Positions 7,764 through 16,689 of a stretch of DNA of 64,000 bases are shown piece after piece. Each line of letters starts with the position of its first letter. Position 1 is the stretch's first letter. The DNA lies in NCBI GenBank assembly GCA_024280215.1, contig JAJRQO010000028.1, positions 62,001-126,000 of the forward strand. Reading direction: 5' to 3'. The DNA is from Candidatus Zixiibacteriota bacterium. Its GTDB lineage: Bacteria; Zixibacteria; MSB-5A5; GN15; FEB-12. A program made the position numbers and the translations under genes. The notes beneath the pieces are model-generated. The model saw nothing but the letters and a program-made list of their open reading frames with translations, was not told where the DNA came from and ran no database searches.

Positions 7764-7832
7764 AAGTCAAACTTTAAGAATTGACAATCTACCATTTTAT
7801 CGTAAGATGTCAACTGAAAATTAACAGAGTTC

Positions 7833-8198
7833 TTAGAAATATTTTTTTGTCTCGCTTGAAAAGAGCATATACATAGATAATAGTGAAAATAATAATAAAA
7901 TTATCTGATCATATTGCCAATTTCCAAACAAAGACAAAATTATTATAAGGCTATTCATCCCGATTAGCCCATACCAACCGAATTTTTTATATTCACCAAA
8001 CGCTAAGACCGTCATGATTAATATTAGCCCAATAGCAGCAAAGAGAATCATTTCACCCATTTTACTATAATTTCGGTCTAAAATCGAAAGTACAATCTGT
8101 ACTCCACCGTAAAGGAGAAATATTCCTGAAATAATATAGCCGTGCCATAATGCAATTTTATAATTAATATGTTCGTTGAGAGTTTTTTCTTCACTCAT
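7833..8198 (-). CDS. Small membrane protein, four predicted helices
   Basis: A 121-residue protein with about four hydrophobic segments (IISGIFLLYGGVQIVLSIL, MILFAAIGLILIMTVLAFG, WYGLIGMNSLIIILSLFG, IILLLFSLLSMYMLF) and a short cytoplasmic-looking N-terminus. A GGAG site precedes the ATG. It lies 13 bases downstream of the ROK kinase gene and probably shares its transcript with hisS. I do not recognise a family. Confidence 0.7.
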   Translation of the reverse strand: MSEEKTLNEHINYKIALWHGYIISGIFLLYGGVQIVLSILDRNYSKMGEMILFAAIGLILIMTVLAFGEYKKFGWYGLIGMNSLIIILSLFGNWQYDQIILLLFSLLSMYMLFSSETKKYF

Positions 8199-8211
8199 AG
8201 GTTATACTCCT

Positions 8212-9180
8212 TTATACTGTTTCGCCTAAAAGCCCAGCACCAATAAACCCCGCATCATTACCTAATGATGCTTTAACAACTTTCAAGTTTTCGGTTGCTG
8301 ATGAAAAAGCATGTCTTTTTAATTCTGTCGAAACTAACTCTACAAATCGACCACCACCATCAGTTATACCACCACCGATAACGACAGTTTCTGGATTTAG
8401 TAGATTTACAATACCTGCTAAACCAATTCCTAAGTATGCAGCAGTTTCAGCAATCACTTCTGCTGCGACTTTATCACCACGTTTATTGGCAGCAAAAAGT
8501 TTTTTTATCGTTAAGTTTTCTATGTCAGACTTTAAAACATCTTTAAAGACAGGGGTAAAAGCCCCATCTAACATAGTTATTACTCTTTGAAGAATATGTT
8601 TTGAAGAACAGTATGCTTCAAGGCAACCATTGTTACCACAAGCACATTCAGGTCCATCAAAATTAATTGTCATATGTCCTAATTCACCACCAGTGTAATT
8701 ACTTCCGTGCAATATTTTTCCATCATAAATAAAAGCACCTCCAATGCCTGTTCCGACAGTAAGGCAAACGACATTGGTCATCTGTTGGGCTGCACCAAAA
8801 CGGTATTCTGCCAAAGCCATCGCATTGACATCATTGTCAACATGTATTGGGACATTTAGGCGATCGTATAATGCTGTCCCAATTTGTGTACCTGTCCATC
8901 CTTCTATGTTTGGACAAGGACCAATAACTTGCCCCGTTTGGCTATTTACAGCACCAGGAGAACCTACTCCGATATGACGAATGTCATACTCTTCGTCAGC
9001 GGCATAGTAAAGAAGCCGCTCCCCTATGTTTGTAACAAGATGTAATAATGCTTGGGGTCCTTTTTCAGACATTGTCGGTTTTTGTTCACGATAGACGATT
9101 GTCCCTGTGTTGTCAAAGATTCCGAATTTGATATTAGTGCCACCAATATCTATACCCGCAAAATATCTTTTTTCATTCAT
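8212..9180 (-). CDS. ROK-family sugar kinase (glucokinase-like)
   Basis: Phosphorylates glucose or a related hexose with ATP. The 322-residue protein has the ROK layout: N-terminal phosphate site GIDIGGTNIKFGIFD, PGAVNSQTG, the substrate loop HVDNDVNAMALAE, LTVGTGIGGAFI, the ROK signature HMTINFDGPECACGNNGCLE with a CxCGxxGC zinc site, and GGG near the C-terminus. The start overlaps the hisS stop by four bases (ATGA), so it is cotranslated with hisS. Glucose is the most likely substrate by family; specificity is inference. Confidence 0.88.
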   Translation of the reverse strand: MNEKRYFAGIDIGGTNIKFGIFDNTGTIVYREQKPTMSEKGPQALLHLVTNIGERLLYYAADEEYDIRHIGVGSPGAVNSQTGQVIGPCPNIEGWTGTQIGTALYDRLNVPIHVDNDVNAMALAEYRFGAAQQMTNVVCLTVGTGIGGAFIYDGKILHGSNYTGGELGHMTINFDGPECACGNNGCLEAYCSSKHILQRVITMLDGAFTPVFKDVLKSDIENLTIKKLFAANKRGDKVAAEVIAETAAYLGIGLAGIVNLLNPETVVIGGGITDGGGRFVELVSTELKRHAFSSATENLKVVKASLGNDAGFIGAGLLGETV

Positions 9181-10616
9181 GATGTCGACATGTTTTCTTT
9201 AATATAAGAAATTAAATCTTTGGCTTCAATTGATTCTTGTATGTTTTCTGCTTTGAGCCACTCTTCACGGTCAGATGTCTCTTTTGCTTTTTCTTTCCCA
9301 GCTTGTAAATTTTTAATTGTTAACAAACCTTTTTCGAATTCATCGGAACCAGCAATGAGGGCAAATGGAATACCTACTTTGTCACCATATTTAATTTGTT
9401 TCGTAAGGTTCTTTGTATCACCCGTAAAAATCTCTGATGGTATTCCCGCATTACGTAATTCTTGCAAAATATTTAAATATTCTGGTAATCGTTCTCGATC
9501 CATGACAGTAACTAATACTTGTGATGTCGATTCTTTTAATTCCAACGCATCCAAAGCAAGTAGTGCAGCTAAGAGCCGATCTACACCAATTGATGAACCA
9601 ACCGCAGGTATCGAACGCCCTAAGAAACGGTCGACTAAATTATCATATCGCCCACCAGAAAAGACTGAGCCATATTCAGGTAAGTCCAAAAGAGTCGTTT
9701 CAAAAACAGGACCCGTATAATATCCAAGCCCTCTTACAATAGTTAAATCAATTTCCGTTTTGGTAGCATCTATATTCATATTTGAAAGATTTTCTAAAAT
9801 AGAACGTAATTCGTTTATGCCTGTCTGAGAAACTTCTATTGAGCCTAATAACTTTTCGACCGCATCCAAACCGCTTACATTTTTTTGTGATGCGATGTCT
9901 AAGAACTCTTCAATTTTACAAATCTGGGTATTCTCAAGTTCAACACCTTTAATTTTGTCACCAGAAACATCAACACGTCCCGCACCTAACTCTAATATGA
10001 CAGCATCTCTTCCCTGCTTATCGAGTTTGTCTATGACGCGCATTACATCAGATGATTTTTCTTGCGGAATAGAGGCGTATTCTATGAGTCCATTCAAAAT
10101 TTTCCGATTTGAAAAACGAACTTTATAATTTTTAACATTGAGCTTGTCCATTGTAGAAACCATGGCAGAAATAATTTCAGAATCTGCTAAAAGGTTTTGT
10201 GTGCCTACTATATCAACATCAAACTGCATAAATTCTCGATAACGTCCTGGTCCTGGTTTATCAACGCGCCAGACATTGCCGTACTGATACCGTCGAAATG
10301 GTAAGGGAAGGGTTGGATTGGAGGCAACAAAACGAGCCAATGAAACTGTAAACTCATAGCGAAGTGCCATATCGACATCATCGGGTCCTTGGAAACCAAA
10401 GAGTTCATTGAGAGAATCTTCGTTGTAGTGTGAACCTAAAAGAGTTTCGGCAAATTCAAGTGATGCTGTCTGAAGTGGTAAGAAACCCATTAATTCAAAT
10501 GAATCTTTAATCTTAGCGAGCATTGCTTCACGAGCAATTTGTTCACGTGGTGGATAATCACGGAAGCCTTTTAACACCTGAGGTTTTACTTTTTGTTTTT
10601 TATTTTTCTTACTCAT
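9177..10616 (-). CDS. hisS: Histidyl-tRNA synthetase
   Basis: Class II aminoacyl-tRNA synthetase charging tRNA-His. 479 residues, slightly long for the family. Visible signatures: GFRDYPPREQIAREA at the N-terminus, motif 2 region RRYQYGNVWRVDKPGPGRYRE, the histidine-binding RGLGYYTGPVFE, GRYDNLVDRF, and motif 3 GSSIGVDRLLAAL. A C-terminal anticodon-binding domain follows (VLVTVMDRE...IPFALIAG). No convincing ribosome binding site precedes the ATG. It ends in TGA, overlapping the ROK kinase start. Confidence 0.95.
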   Translation of the reverse strand: MSKKNKKQKVKPQVLKGFRDYPPREQIAREAMLAKIKDSFELMGFLPLQTASLEFAETLLGSHYNEDSLNELFGFQGPDDVDMALRYEFTVSLARFVASNPTLPLPFRRYQYGNVWRVDKPGPGRYREFMQFDVDIVGTQNLLADSEIISAMVSTMDKLNVKNYKVRFSNRKILNGLIEYASIPQEKSSDVMRVIDKLDKQGRDAVILELGAGRVDVSGDKIKGVELENTQICKIEEFLDIASQKNVSGLDAVEKLLGSIEVSQTGINELRSILENLSNMNIDATKTEIDLTIVRGLGYYTGPVFETTLLDLPEYGSVFSGGRYDNLVDRFLGRSIPAVGSSIGVDRLLAALLALDALELKESTSQVLVTVMDRERLPEYLNILQELRNAGIPSEIFTGDTKNLTKQIKYGDKVGIPFALIAGSDEFEKGLLTIKNLQAGKEKAKETSDREEWLKAENIQESIEAKDLISYIKENMSTS

Positions 10617-10773
10617 CTTATTCTATACTATTACTTTTAAAGTTCAAATTTATTCGATAATGTATGAAATTTTATTTTCTGACGCAACATATCTTATTTT
10701 AAGCTCTTTTCTCCAACTACTTGATTTTTTCTAATAACTCTGTATTTTGGTTTATAATTCTAAAGGAGTAATA

Positions 10774-12198
10774 ATGAAAATTAAAACAGTAACTATGCTT
10801 TTAGCTATCAGTCTTGTCTCACTACCTCTACTTGCCAAAGATGGCTCTATAGATAAAAAACTACTTAATAATTTTGAAAAAGAAATTGACAATCTTTCCA
10901 ATGTTGACCAACTGATAAACATGGTTACAAATAATAAGATAGCGGATCTTTCCCTTAATCACGGTAAAGTTATTGCCCATAATAAACTTTTCAATCACAC
11001 ACTAAAATCTACGAAAATCTCGAATCAAAAAAGTTCTGGACGGTGTTGGGCATTTGCTGGTGGCAATTTAATAACTCCGAAGGTTATGTCTAAACTCCAG
11101 CTCTCAGATTTCCAAATCTCAGAATCATTTATCGCATTTTATGATAAACTTGAAAAAGGGAACTACTTTTTGGAACGTGTCATCGAACTTCGTGAGCGTC
11201 CATTAGATGATCGTTCACTACAAGGTGTTTTTGATTCTTTCTTTGGCGATGGTGGCTGGATGCATTATTTTATTGACCTTATAAAAAAATATGGTGTCGT
11301 CCCCAAAGAAATTATGCCAGAGACCAAACAATCCTCGGCGACTTCTTCGTTAAATAAATTAGGTAAAATGCTCCTTCGTTCATTTGCTGCTGAACTTTTG
11401 GAGATGCATCACAATGGGGAAAATGAAAAAGCACTACGGAAACGTAAAGAAGAAATGTTGACAGAGCTTTATAAGTTTTTAGTTTTAAATTATGGAAAAC
11501 CTCCAAAAACGTTTACCTACCGTTATGAATATAATGACAAAGATGACACCACAAAAACTGAAAAAGTAATTATCGAACAAGAGTATACACCAAAAACTTT
11601 CTTTACTGAATTCTATGGTTCTTCTATGCCTGAGTATGTCGCAATTGTACATAATCCAACAATGAAATATGAGACTCGCTATCTGATGGAAAATAGTCGT
11701 AATATTTATGAGTCAGAAGATTTTGACGTAATTAATCTCCCAATAGACGACTTAAAAAAATACGCCCGAGCATCAATATTGGATTCTCAAGCGGTCTGGT
11801 TTGCCTGTGATGTTGGTCATGAGAATTACAAAAAAGGTGCTATCATGGATGTAGATATTTATGACTATAACAACACGCTCGACCTTGATTTTAAAATGAC
11901 TAAAAAAGAACGTCTACTCTATGGTGAAATTGCTCCTACTCACGCGATGGTATTGACTGGTTTAGATACTGCTCAGAACGGTGAAACGGTTAAATGGTTG
12001 GTTGAAAATAGCTGGGGTTCTAAATCTGGTAAAGATGGTTTCTGGAGTATGTATGATGATTGGTTTGATGAGTATCTTTTACTAATTATCGTTGATAAAA
12101 ATATGCTTTCTGAAAAAGATAAAAATCTATTTGACTCAAAGCCGAAGATGATAAAAGACTGGCAACCGTTCTTTTTAGCTTTAAGAAATTTGGAATAA
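10774..12198 (+). CDS. Secreted C1-family aminopeptidase C / bleomycin hydrolase
   Basis: A papain-fold cysteine aminopeptidase of 474 residues. The start at 10774 is fixed by AAGGAG six bases upstream; an N-terminal signal peptide follows (KIKTVTMLLAISLVSLPLLA). Catalytic residues are visible: Gln and Cys in NQKSSGRCWAFAGG (Cys about 91), His in THAMVLTG (about 390) and Asn in VENSWG (about 412). PepC and bleomycin hydrolase are normally cytoplasmic; the signal peptide places this one in the periplasm or outside, as in Bacteroidetes C1 peptidases. It is followed two bases later by the FAD oxidase gene. Confidence 0.9.
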   Translation: MKIKTVTMLLAISLVSLPLLAKDGSIDKKLLNNFEKEIDNLSNVDQLINMVTNNKIADLSLNHGKVIAHNKLFNHTLKSTKISNQKSSGRCWAFAGGNLITPKVMSKLQLSDFQISESFIAFYDKLEKGNYFLERVIELRERPLDDRSLQGVFDSFFGDGGWMHYFIDLIKKYGVVPKEIMPETKQSSATSSLNKLGKMLLRSFAAELLEMHHNGENEKALRKRKEEMLTELYKFLVLNYGKPPKTFTYRYEYNDKDDTTKTEKVIIEQEYTPKTFFTEFYGSSMPEYVAIVHNPTMKYETRYLMENSRNIYESEDFDVINLPIDDLKKYARASILDSQAVWFACDVGHENYKKGAIMDVDIYDYNNTLDLDFKMTKKERLLYGEIAPTHAMVLTGLDTAQNGETVKWLVENSWGSKSGKDGFWSMYDDWFDEYLLLIIVDKNMLSEKDKNLFDSKPKMIKDWQPFFLALRNLE

Positions 12199-12199
12199 A

Positions 12200-13567
12200 A
12201 TGCCGATGTCAATTGTTGAAAAATTAAAAGAACTACTTCCAGAATCACAAGTCTCGACACAAGCTGACCATCTCAATGTTGCGTCACATGATGAGTCGAC
12301 TCTTGAGCCAGTTACGCCATTAGTCGTTGTCTGGACAAAATCTACCGATGAAATCGTCGCTGTTGTCAAACTATGCTACGAGACAAAAACTCCACTCACG
12401 ACCAGAGGAGCTGGCTCTGCCCTTGAAGGTTCTACCATTCCTACTGCAAATGGTATCGTGCTTGACGTCTCTCAGATGACAGAAATAGTTGAGTTTGCTC
12501 CTGATGACTTGCAAGTTAAAGTACAACCAGGGATTATATATGATGATTTAAATCTTCACTTGAAGCAAGAGTCACTCTTTTTCCCACCTTCCCCCGGTGG
12601 TTCTGGAGACATCGCAACCATTGGCGGTATGGTCTCAACTAACGCATCTGGGATTTACTCAGTAAAATACGGTGGTACCAAAGAATATATCCTTGAGCTT
12701 GAAGTTGTTATAGGCGATGGAACATTTATGAAACTTGGCACCAAAGCTATCAAACGTTCGAGTGGGTATAACCTTGTAGATCTTATCGCTGGCTCTGAAG
12801 GAACGTTGGCAGTAATTACATCTGTGACACTCAAATTAGCAGGATTACCCGAGGGGCGTCTGAAAACAGCGTATAAATTTGAATCAGCCAATAATGCCGC
12901 TCAAGCTGTTTCAGAAATTTGTAAATATGGAATAGATGTCGCCGCTGTTGAATTTTTAGATAAAAATGTCATGACTGCTCTTAACCTTTTGAAAGATTAT
13001 AAACTTGAGGAAGTACCCGCACTCTTTTTAGAGTTTCATGGCTCCGATGAAGTTCTCAGTTCTAACAATGAAATGGCAGCATCAATCTGCGAAGAATTAG
13101 GCGGTTCTGAGTTAAAACTTGCTGATGGGCAAAATCCTTGGGAAATCAGACATTATGTGACTGATTCGATAAAACATAGAAAACCTGGTTTTACAATTCT
13201 TCGTAATGATGTCGCCTTTCCTATTTCCAAACTTCCAGAAATGGTTAATTACTGTCATGAATTAAGCAAAGAATATAATATATTGATTCATGCTTTTGGT
13301 CATGTCGGGCTTGGATTGCTTCATGCTCTCATTTTGGCAGATAAATCAGATGAAAATGAGTGGTCTCAGGCGATTAAAATGAATGATTTAATCATAAAAA
13401 AGACTCTTGAATTGGGTGGTACAATATCTGGAGAGCATGGCATTGGCTTGGGACATAAAGACTTATTTGAATTAGAACATGGTAAGTCGGTTTTGTTGAT
13501 GCAAATGATAAAAAAACAATTTGATCCCCATAATATATTAAATCCTGGCAAAATATTTGATTTATAA
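12200..13567 (+). CDS. FAD-linked oxidase, glycolate/D-lactate dehydrogenase GlcD type
   Basis: 455-residue flavoprotein oxidising a 2-hydroxy acid such as glycolate or D-lactate. It has the FAD_binding_4 domain (TRGAGSALEGSTIP, FFPPSPGGSGDIATIGGMVS, RSSGYNLVDLIAGSEGTL) and a C-terminal FAD-oxidase domain ending GEHGIGLGHK...PHNILNPGKIFDL. No iron-sulfur segment is fused and no glcE or glcF lies next to it, so the electron acceptor is unknown. An in-frame ATG two codons downstream (12206) is an alternative start. Cotranscribed with the aminopeptidase. Confidence 0.88.
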   Translation: MPMSIVEKLKELLPESQVSTQADHLNVASHDESTLEPVTPLVVVWTKSTDEIVAVVKLCYETKTPLTTRGAGSALEGSTIPTANGIVLDVSQMTEIVEFAPDDLQVKVQPGIIYDDLNLHLKQESLFFPPSPGGSGDIATIGGMVSTNASGIYSVKYGGTKEYILELEVVIGDGTFMKLGTKAIKRSSGYNLVDLIAGSEGTLAVITSVTLKLAGLPEGRLKTAYKFESANNAAQAVSEICKYGIDVAAVEFLDKNVMTALNLLKDYKLEEVPALFLEFHGSDEVLSSNNEMAASICEELGGSELKLADGQNPWEIRHYVTDSIKHRKPGFTILRNDVAFPISKLPEMVNYCHELSKEYNILIHAFGHVGLGLLHALILADKSDENEWSQAIKMNDLIIKKTLELGGTISGEHGIGLGHKDLFELEHGKSVLLMQMIKKQFDPHNILNPGKIFDL

Positions 13568-13595
13568 CAATAATTTTTAGTAAATTGCCACTTAC

Positions 13596-13623
13596 TTGAC
13601 AAACCAATGAGATGTAATATATT
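13596..13623 (+). promoter_or_regulatory. Sigma70-like promoter for the DUF1573 pair
   Basis: TTGACA at 13596-13601 and TATATT at 13618-13623 with a 16-bp spacer, about 50 bases before the first DUF1573 start. An AGAGG ribosome binding site follows at 13664-13668. Confidence 0.55.
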
Positions 13624-13671
13624 GGCGAATATAACTGGAACAAAAATTACTTTTATCACTATAAGAGGCAT

Positions 13672-14364
13672 ATGATACTACTACTAAGAAATTGCATATT
13701 AATGATACTCTTTGTTGGTTCATCTTTGATGGCTCAACCTGAACTTGAAATTGTCCAACCAAATTTTTCATTTGGTATGATACCACAAAGCTCAACAGTG
13801 TCGCAAAAATTCTGGTTCAAATCTATCGGTGATGATACGCTCAAAATTACTGAGATAAAAACTGGCTGTACATGTGCGATTATGCCCCTAAAACAAGATT
13901 TTATTGTACCTGGAGATAGTATGGAAGTTCAGTTTTTATGGGATGTAAAAAAACGGGTCTTTCAGATTGGACGCTATCCCTATATTTTTACAAATGCCTC
14001 TGATGAACCATATCGTATGTCTTTAACAGGTGAAGTTCACAAAAGATTGGACTCTTTGAAGCCTGTATCTGTTTCGCCTTATAAATGCGAATTCACAAAG
14101 CTTAGGAATAATGATGTCAAAGAAGTTAATTTTACTCTTACAAATCAAACTGATATTGATATGAATATATCCCTTTTAACGAATTCAGTTGATGAATGTA
14201 TCGTAAATGTTCCTTTGATGATCCCAGCATCTGGAAAAGCTGTTGGTTCGATTAAAGTTAAAGATGAATTTCTCGATAAAGAATTTAAGGGTTCGATAAC
14301 AATTTTGTTTGACAATAAAGATAATACAAGAATTTCGATACCATTCAGAAGAAAAATATATTAG
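13672..14364 (+). CDS. DUF1573 domain protein (Cys form)
   Basis: A 230-residue exported protein: signal peptide at 1-21, then a DUF1573 domain, an Ig-like (ASH/HYDIN-type) fold common in the FCB group, with unknown function. The family's CxC motif is present as KTGCTCAIMP (Cys66, Cys68). The N-terminal region NFSFGMIPQSSTVSQKFWFK is closely similar to the next gene's FNFGYVPQNSKISHDFWLH, so the two are tandem duplicates. Own promoter at 13596-13623 and an AGAGG site before the ATG. The next gene starts 47 bases downstream. Confidence 0.85.
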   Translation: MILLLRNCILMILFVGSSLMAQPELEIVQPNFSFGMIPQSSTVSQKFWFKSIGDDTLKITEIKTGCTCAIMPLKQDFIVPGDSMEVQFLWDVKKRVFQIGRYPYIFTNASDEPYRMSLTGEVHKRLDSLKPVSVSPYKCEFTKLRNNDVKEVNFTLTNQTDIDMNISLLTNSVDECIVNVPLMIPASGKAVGSIKVKDEFLDKEFKGSITILFDNKDNTRISIPFRRKIY

Positions 14365-14411
14365 TAATATAAAATATAACAATCATATAAAATGAAAGGT
14401 CTTTTGATTTC

Positions 14412-15149
14412 ATGAAAAAAATTACAATCATGGCATTTGCTCTTTTGCTTATGCTGGCAGCGTCTCAAGTCTCATCAGCCCCACGTATGACAATGCCTGA
14501 ATCTGTTTTCAACTTTGGCTACGTGCCTCAAAATTCAAAAATTAGTCATGATTTTTGGCTTCACTCTACTGGAGATGACTCGCTGAAAATAATTAAAGTG
14601 GTACCTGGTTGAGGATGCACAAAAGCTCCTTTATCTAAAAAGGAACTCGCTGTCGGTGACAGCACTTTACTTGAAATTATTTTCTCTACCAAATCATATA
14701 AAAACCGTATTACCAAAAGACCTAAAATTCAAACCAATGAAGGTCCACCTGATAAAAGAGTACAAATTATAGCTGATGTTGTCGCTCGACCAGATTCTAC
14801 CTATCCATTGGTAATGAAACCATACAAACTTGATTTATCACAGTTTGGTGAAAAACTAAGAGACAAAATAGATTTTACAATTACCAATGTCTCTGATGAA
14901 AAAGTTGATCTTTCGATGATTGCTTTTGCTCAGGATTTTTTTGATGTCAAACTTCCTTCTTCAATTGAAGCTGGTAAATCTGCCTCATGTACTTTAAAGT
15001 TGAAAAAGGATGCGATAAAAAAGAATTTTGAAAAGTCATTTACTATTGAAACATCTGATTCTAAAAATTCACGATTTACAATGCCTGTAAAACGTAAACT
15101 CAGATCTTCATCTCAAGCGAGTGCCAAAAAAGCAAAATCTGGTAAATAA
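14412..15149 (+). CDS. Probable DUF1573 selenoprotein (UGA = Sec67)
   Basis: Read through an in-frame TGA at 14610-14612 the gene encodes 245 residues: signal peptide (LLLMLAASQVSSA), DUF1573 domain, Lys-rich tail. The TGA falls at residue 67 in the context VVPG-U-GCTKAPL, exactly where the first Cys of the CxC motif lies in the paralogues at 13672 (C66-T-C68) and 38353 (C65-D-C67); the second Cys (69) is kept. Homology continues unbroken on both sides and UGA is a normal stop elsewhere, so selenocysteine is the best reading. Candidate SECIS hairpins follow the UGA. A nonsense mutation is the alternative. A redox or metal role for the U-x-C pair is inference. Confidence 0.8.
14625..14663 (+). 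promoter_or_regulatory. Candidate bacterial SECIS hairpins after the DUF1573 UGA
   Basis: Two hairpins follow the UGA at 14610-14612. The first is TCCTTT-ATCTAA-AAAGGA (14627-14644), loop about 20 nt from the UGA, extendable past one mismatch. The second is a perfect GCTGTC-GGT-GACAGC (14649-14663), whose GGT triloop lies about 42 nt from the UGA, slightly farther than the usual 16-37 nt. The second matches the HesB-like hairpin in stem length and GGN loop. Folding and SelB recognition are not demonstrated. Confidence 0.5.
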
Positions 15150-15166
15150 AACTTAAGAGTTGTTAC

Positions 15167-15201
15167 AAAAAAACCGCTTTCATGTCGAAAGCGGTTTTTT
15201 T
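15167..15201. terminator. Bidirectional terminator
   Basis: Perfect stem CCGCTTTC-ATGTC-GAAAGCGG with A's on the left and T's on the right. It sits between the convergent DUF1573 and GWxTD genes and can stop both transcripts. Confidence 0.9.
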
Positions 15202-15231
15202 ATATCTTTTCTATGTTGGTCTAAATGGCTC

Positions 15232-16671
15232 CTACCTATCAAGGACGTCCATGAAGCCAGTAATAATCCATTCTGCCCATTGCCTATTGTAAACTTCACC
15301 ATCTGCATTAGAGTGAACTAAACGGTACTCATCGTCACCATAGGCATCTTCAAAGACAAATGTTAGCCCCCGTTCATGTGAGTGGTAATACCATACGACA
15401 AATGAGTTCCCACTTCGTGGTGCTTCGTTGTCATCACGCTGTTCCCATAAACCATACTGCATGTAAATTCGTCCACGATCAGTATTCCAACCATTTGTAA
15501 GAAGGTCATTGTTTGAAAAGTTCTTATTGGCATATAGAAATCTTTCGACTGTTTCTTCACGAAATTCGTTAACACCATTATTCTTGGTTTCATCATGTTC
15601 AGCCCAAATTGCTTGAAGAAAATTTTCTTTACCTCTATCACCAAGGTTATTTAAAGTCTTTTTTTGTTCATGGGTAAGAATGTATGTCGAAAGCTGAACC
15701 TTTTGTTTTAAAGTAAGTCCTGAGTATGAATCAGCACCTTGTTTAAGCTCTTGAGCAGCTAAAATAACCTCTTGTGGAGATATGATTGAAAGAGGTAAAT
15801 AAGATGTATCAGCAGCTTCTGTTGCTAAATCTACGACTATAATTTGCAAATTGTATGTTCCTCGATTCCATCCTGCTATATCAATAGATTCAAGAAAGAC
15901 AGCCGAACTTCCAGGCTTCTTGCTTAGTCGTGAACCAAACATTTGGTAGATGTTTTTATCTTTATCTAAAGCATTGATGATGAGCTGATATTTAGTTCGA
16001 GAACTTTCAGAGTAATCTAAATTATAAATTTCACCATACACATATATTGATTTGTCAGAATCAGCAAAAACCGAAACAGGATTAATTAAGAGATTGTAAC
16101 CATTTTTATAAGTTGGAATATTTCTGTTGGCAGAATCTATGCCAATATATTGAGCATGAAATGCAGAATTGAGACTACTTAAATTAATCGTGTTTGTTTT
16201 TGAACTGGCTTCAACGGTGAATTTATCAATGAAAAACTCCCCTTTCTTTTTACTTACAACATCAATAATTGTTAGGCGGGCAGAATAAATGCCAGGCTTA
16301 ACTTGTAAAGAAAGTTTATTGAATAAACGAATGTCGGCTTTTGATGCTTCCTCTTTGGTTGCCGCAACTACTGTAAACAAAGTATTGGTTGAATCAATCG
16401 GATACCCCGAAACATCAAGAAGTTCGACATGGGCGAAAATTCTGGCAAAATACCTACTGTCTACTGTATCAGGTTTGTAAAACTCAAAATTATTTCTATT
16501 TAATGTGAATGGGAATTCCACTAATGCCGTAGAGTCATAAGCCGGATTATTGTACACCGATGCATTAGCATAGACCGCTATATCGGTTAAACTTCCTTGT
16601 GCTGATAAATTTGTGCCAAAGACACTCAATATAAAAACTATTGATATTAAAAACTTATAATGTACTTTCAC
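15232..16671 (-). CDS. GWxTD domain protein, exported
   Basis: A 479-residue protein with a signal peptide (FLISIVFILSVFGTNLSAQ), a long beta-rich middle without recognisable repeats, and a C-terminal GWxTD module around residue 394 (NGWNTDRGRIYMQYG) followed by a YYHSHERGLTFVFED segment. GWxTD domains are typical of FCB-group envelope proteins of unknown function. It is the last gene of the MacAB-TolC block and pairs with the GWxTD gene 18 bases upstream. The conserved ending suggests a structural or assembly role; no enzyme motif is visible. Confidence 0.82.
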   Translation of the reverse strand: MKVHYKFLISIVFILSVFGTNLSAQGSLTDIAVYANASVYNNPAYDSTALVEFPFTLNRNNFEFYKPDTVDSRYFARIFAHVELLDVSGYPIDSTNTLFTVVAATKEEASKADIRLFNKLSLQVKPGIYSARLTIIDVVSKKKGEFFIDKFTVEASSKTNTINLSSLNSAFHAQYIGIDSANRNIPTYKNGYNLLINPVSVFADSDKSIYVYGEIYNLDYSESSRTKYQLIINALDKDKNIYQMFGSRLSKKPGSSAVFLESIDIAGWNRGTYNLQIIVVDLATEAADTSYLPLSIISPQEVILAAQELKQGADSYSGLTLKQKVQLSTYILTHEQKKTLNNLGDRGKENFLQAIWAEHDETKNNGVNEFREETVERFLYANKNFSNNDLLTNGWNTDRGRIYMQYGLWEQRDDNEAPRSGNSFVVWYYHSHERGLTFVFEDAYGDDEYRLVHSNADGEVYNRQWAEWIITGFMDVLDR

Positions 16672-16689
16672 CTTTTCGGCTCCTTAAAT

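Noticed and set aside
14610-14612. Pseudogene reading of the DUF1573 UGA
   Set aside because: The UGA replaces a motif Cys exactly, the downstream frame is intact with homology, and a second UGA-for-Cys gene is in the window. Kept as an alternative but not preferred.
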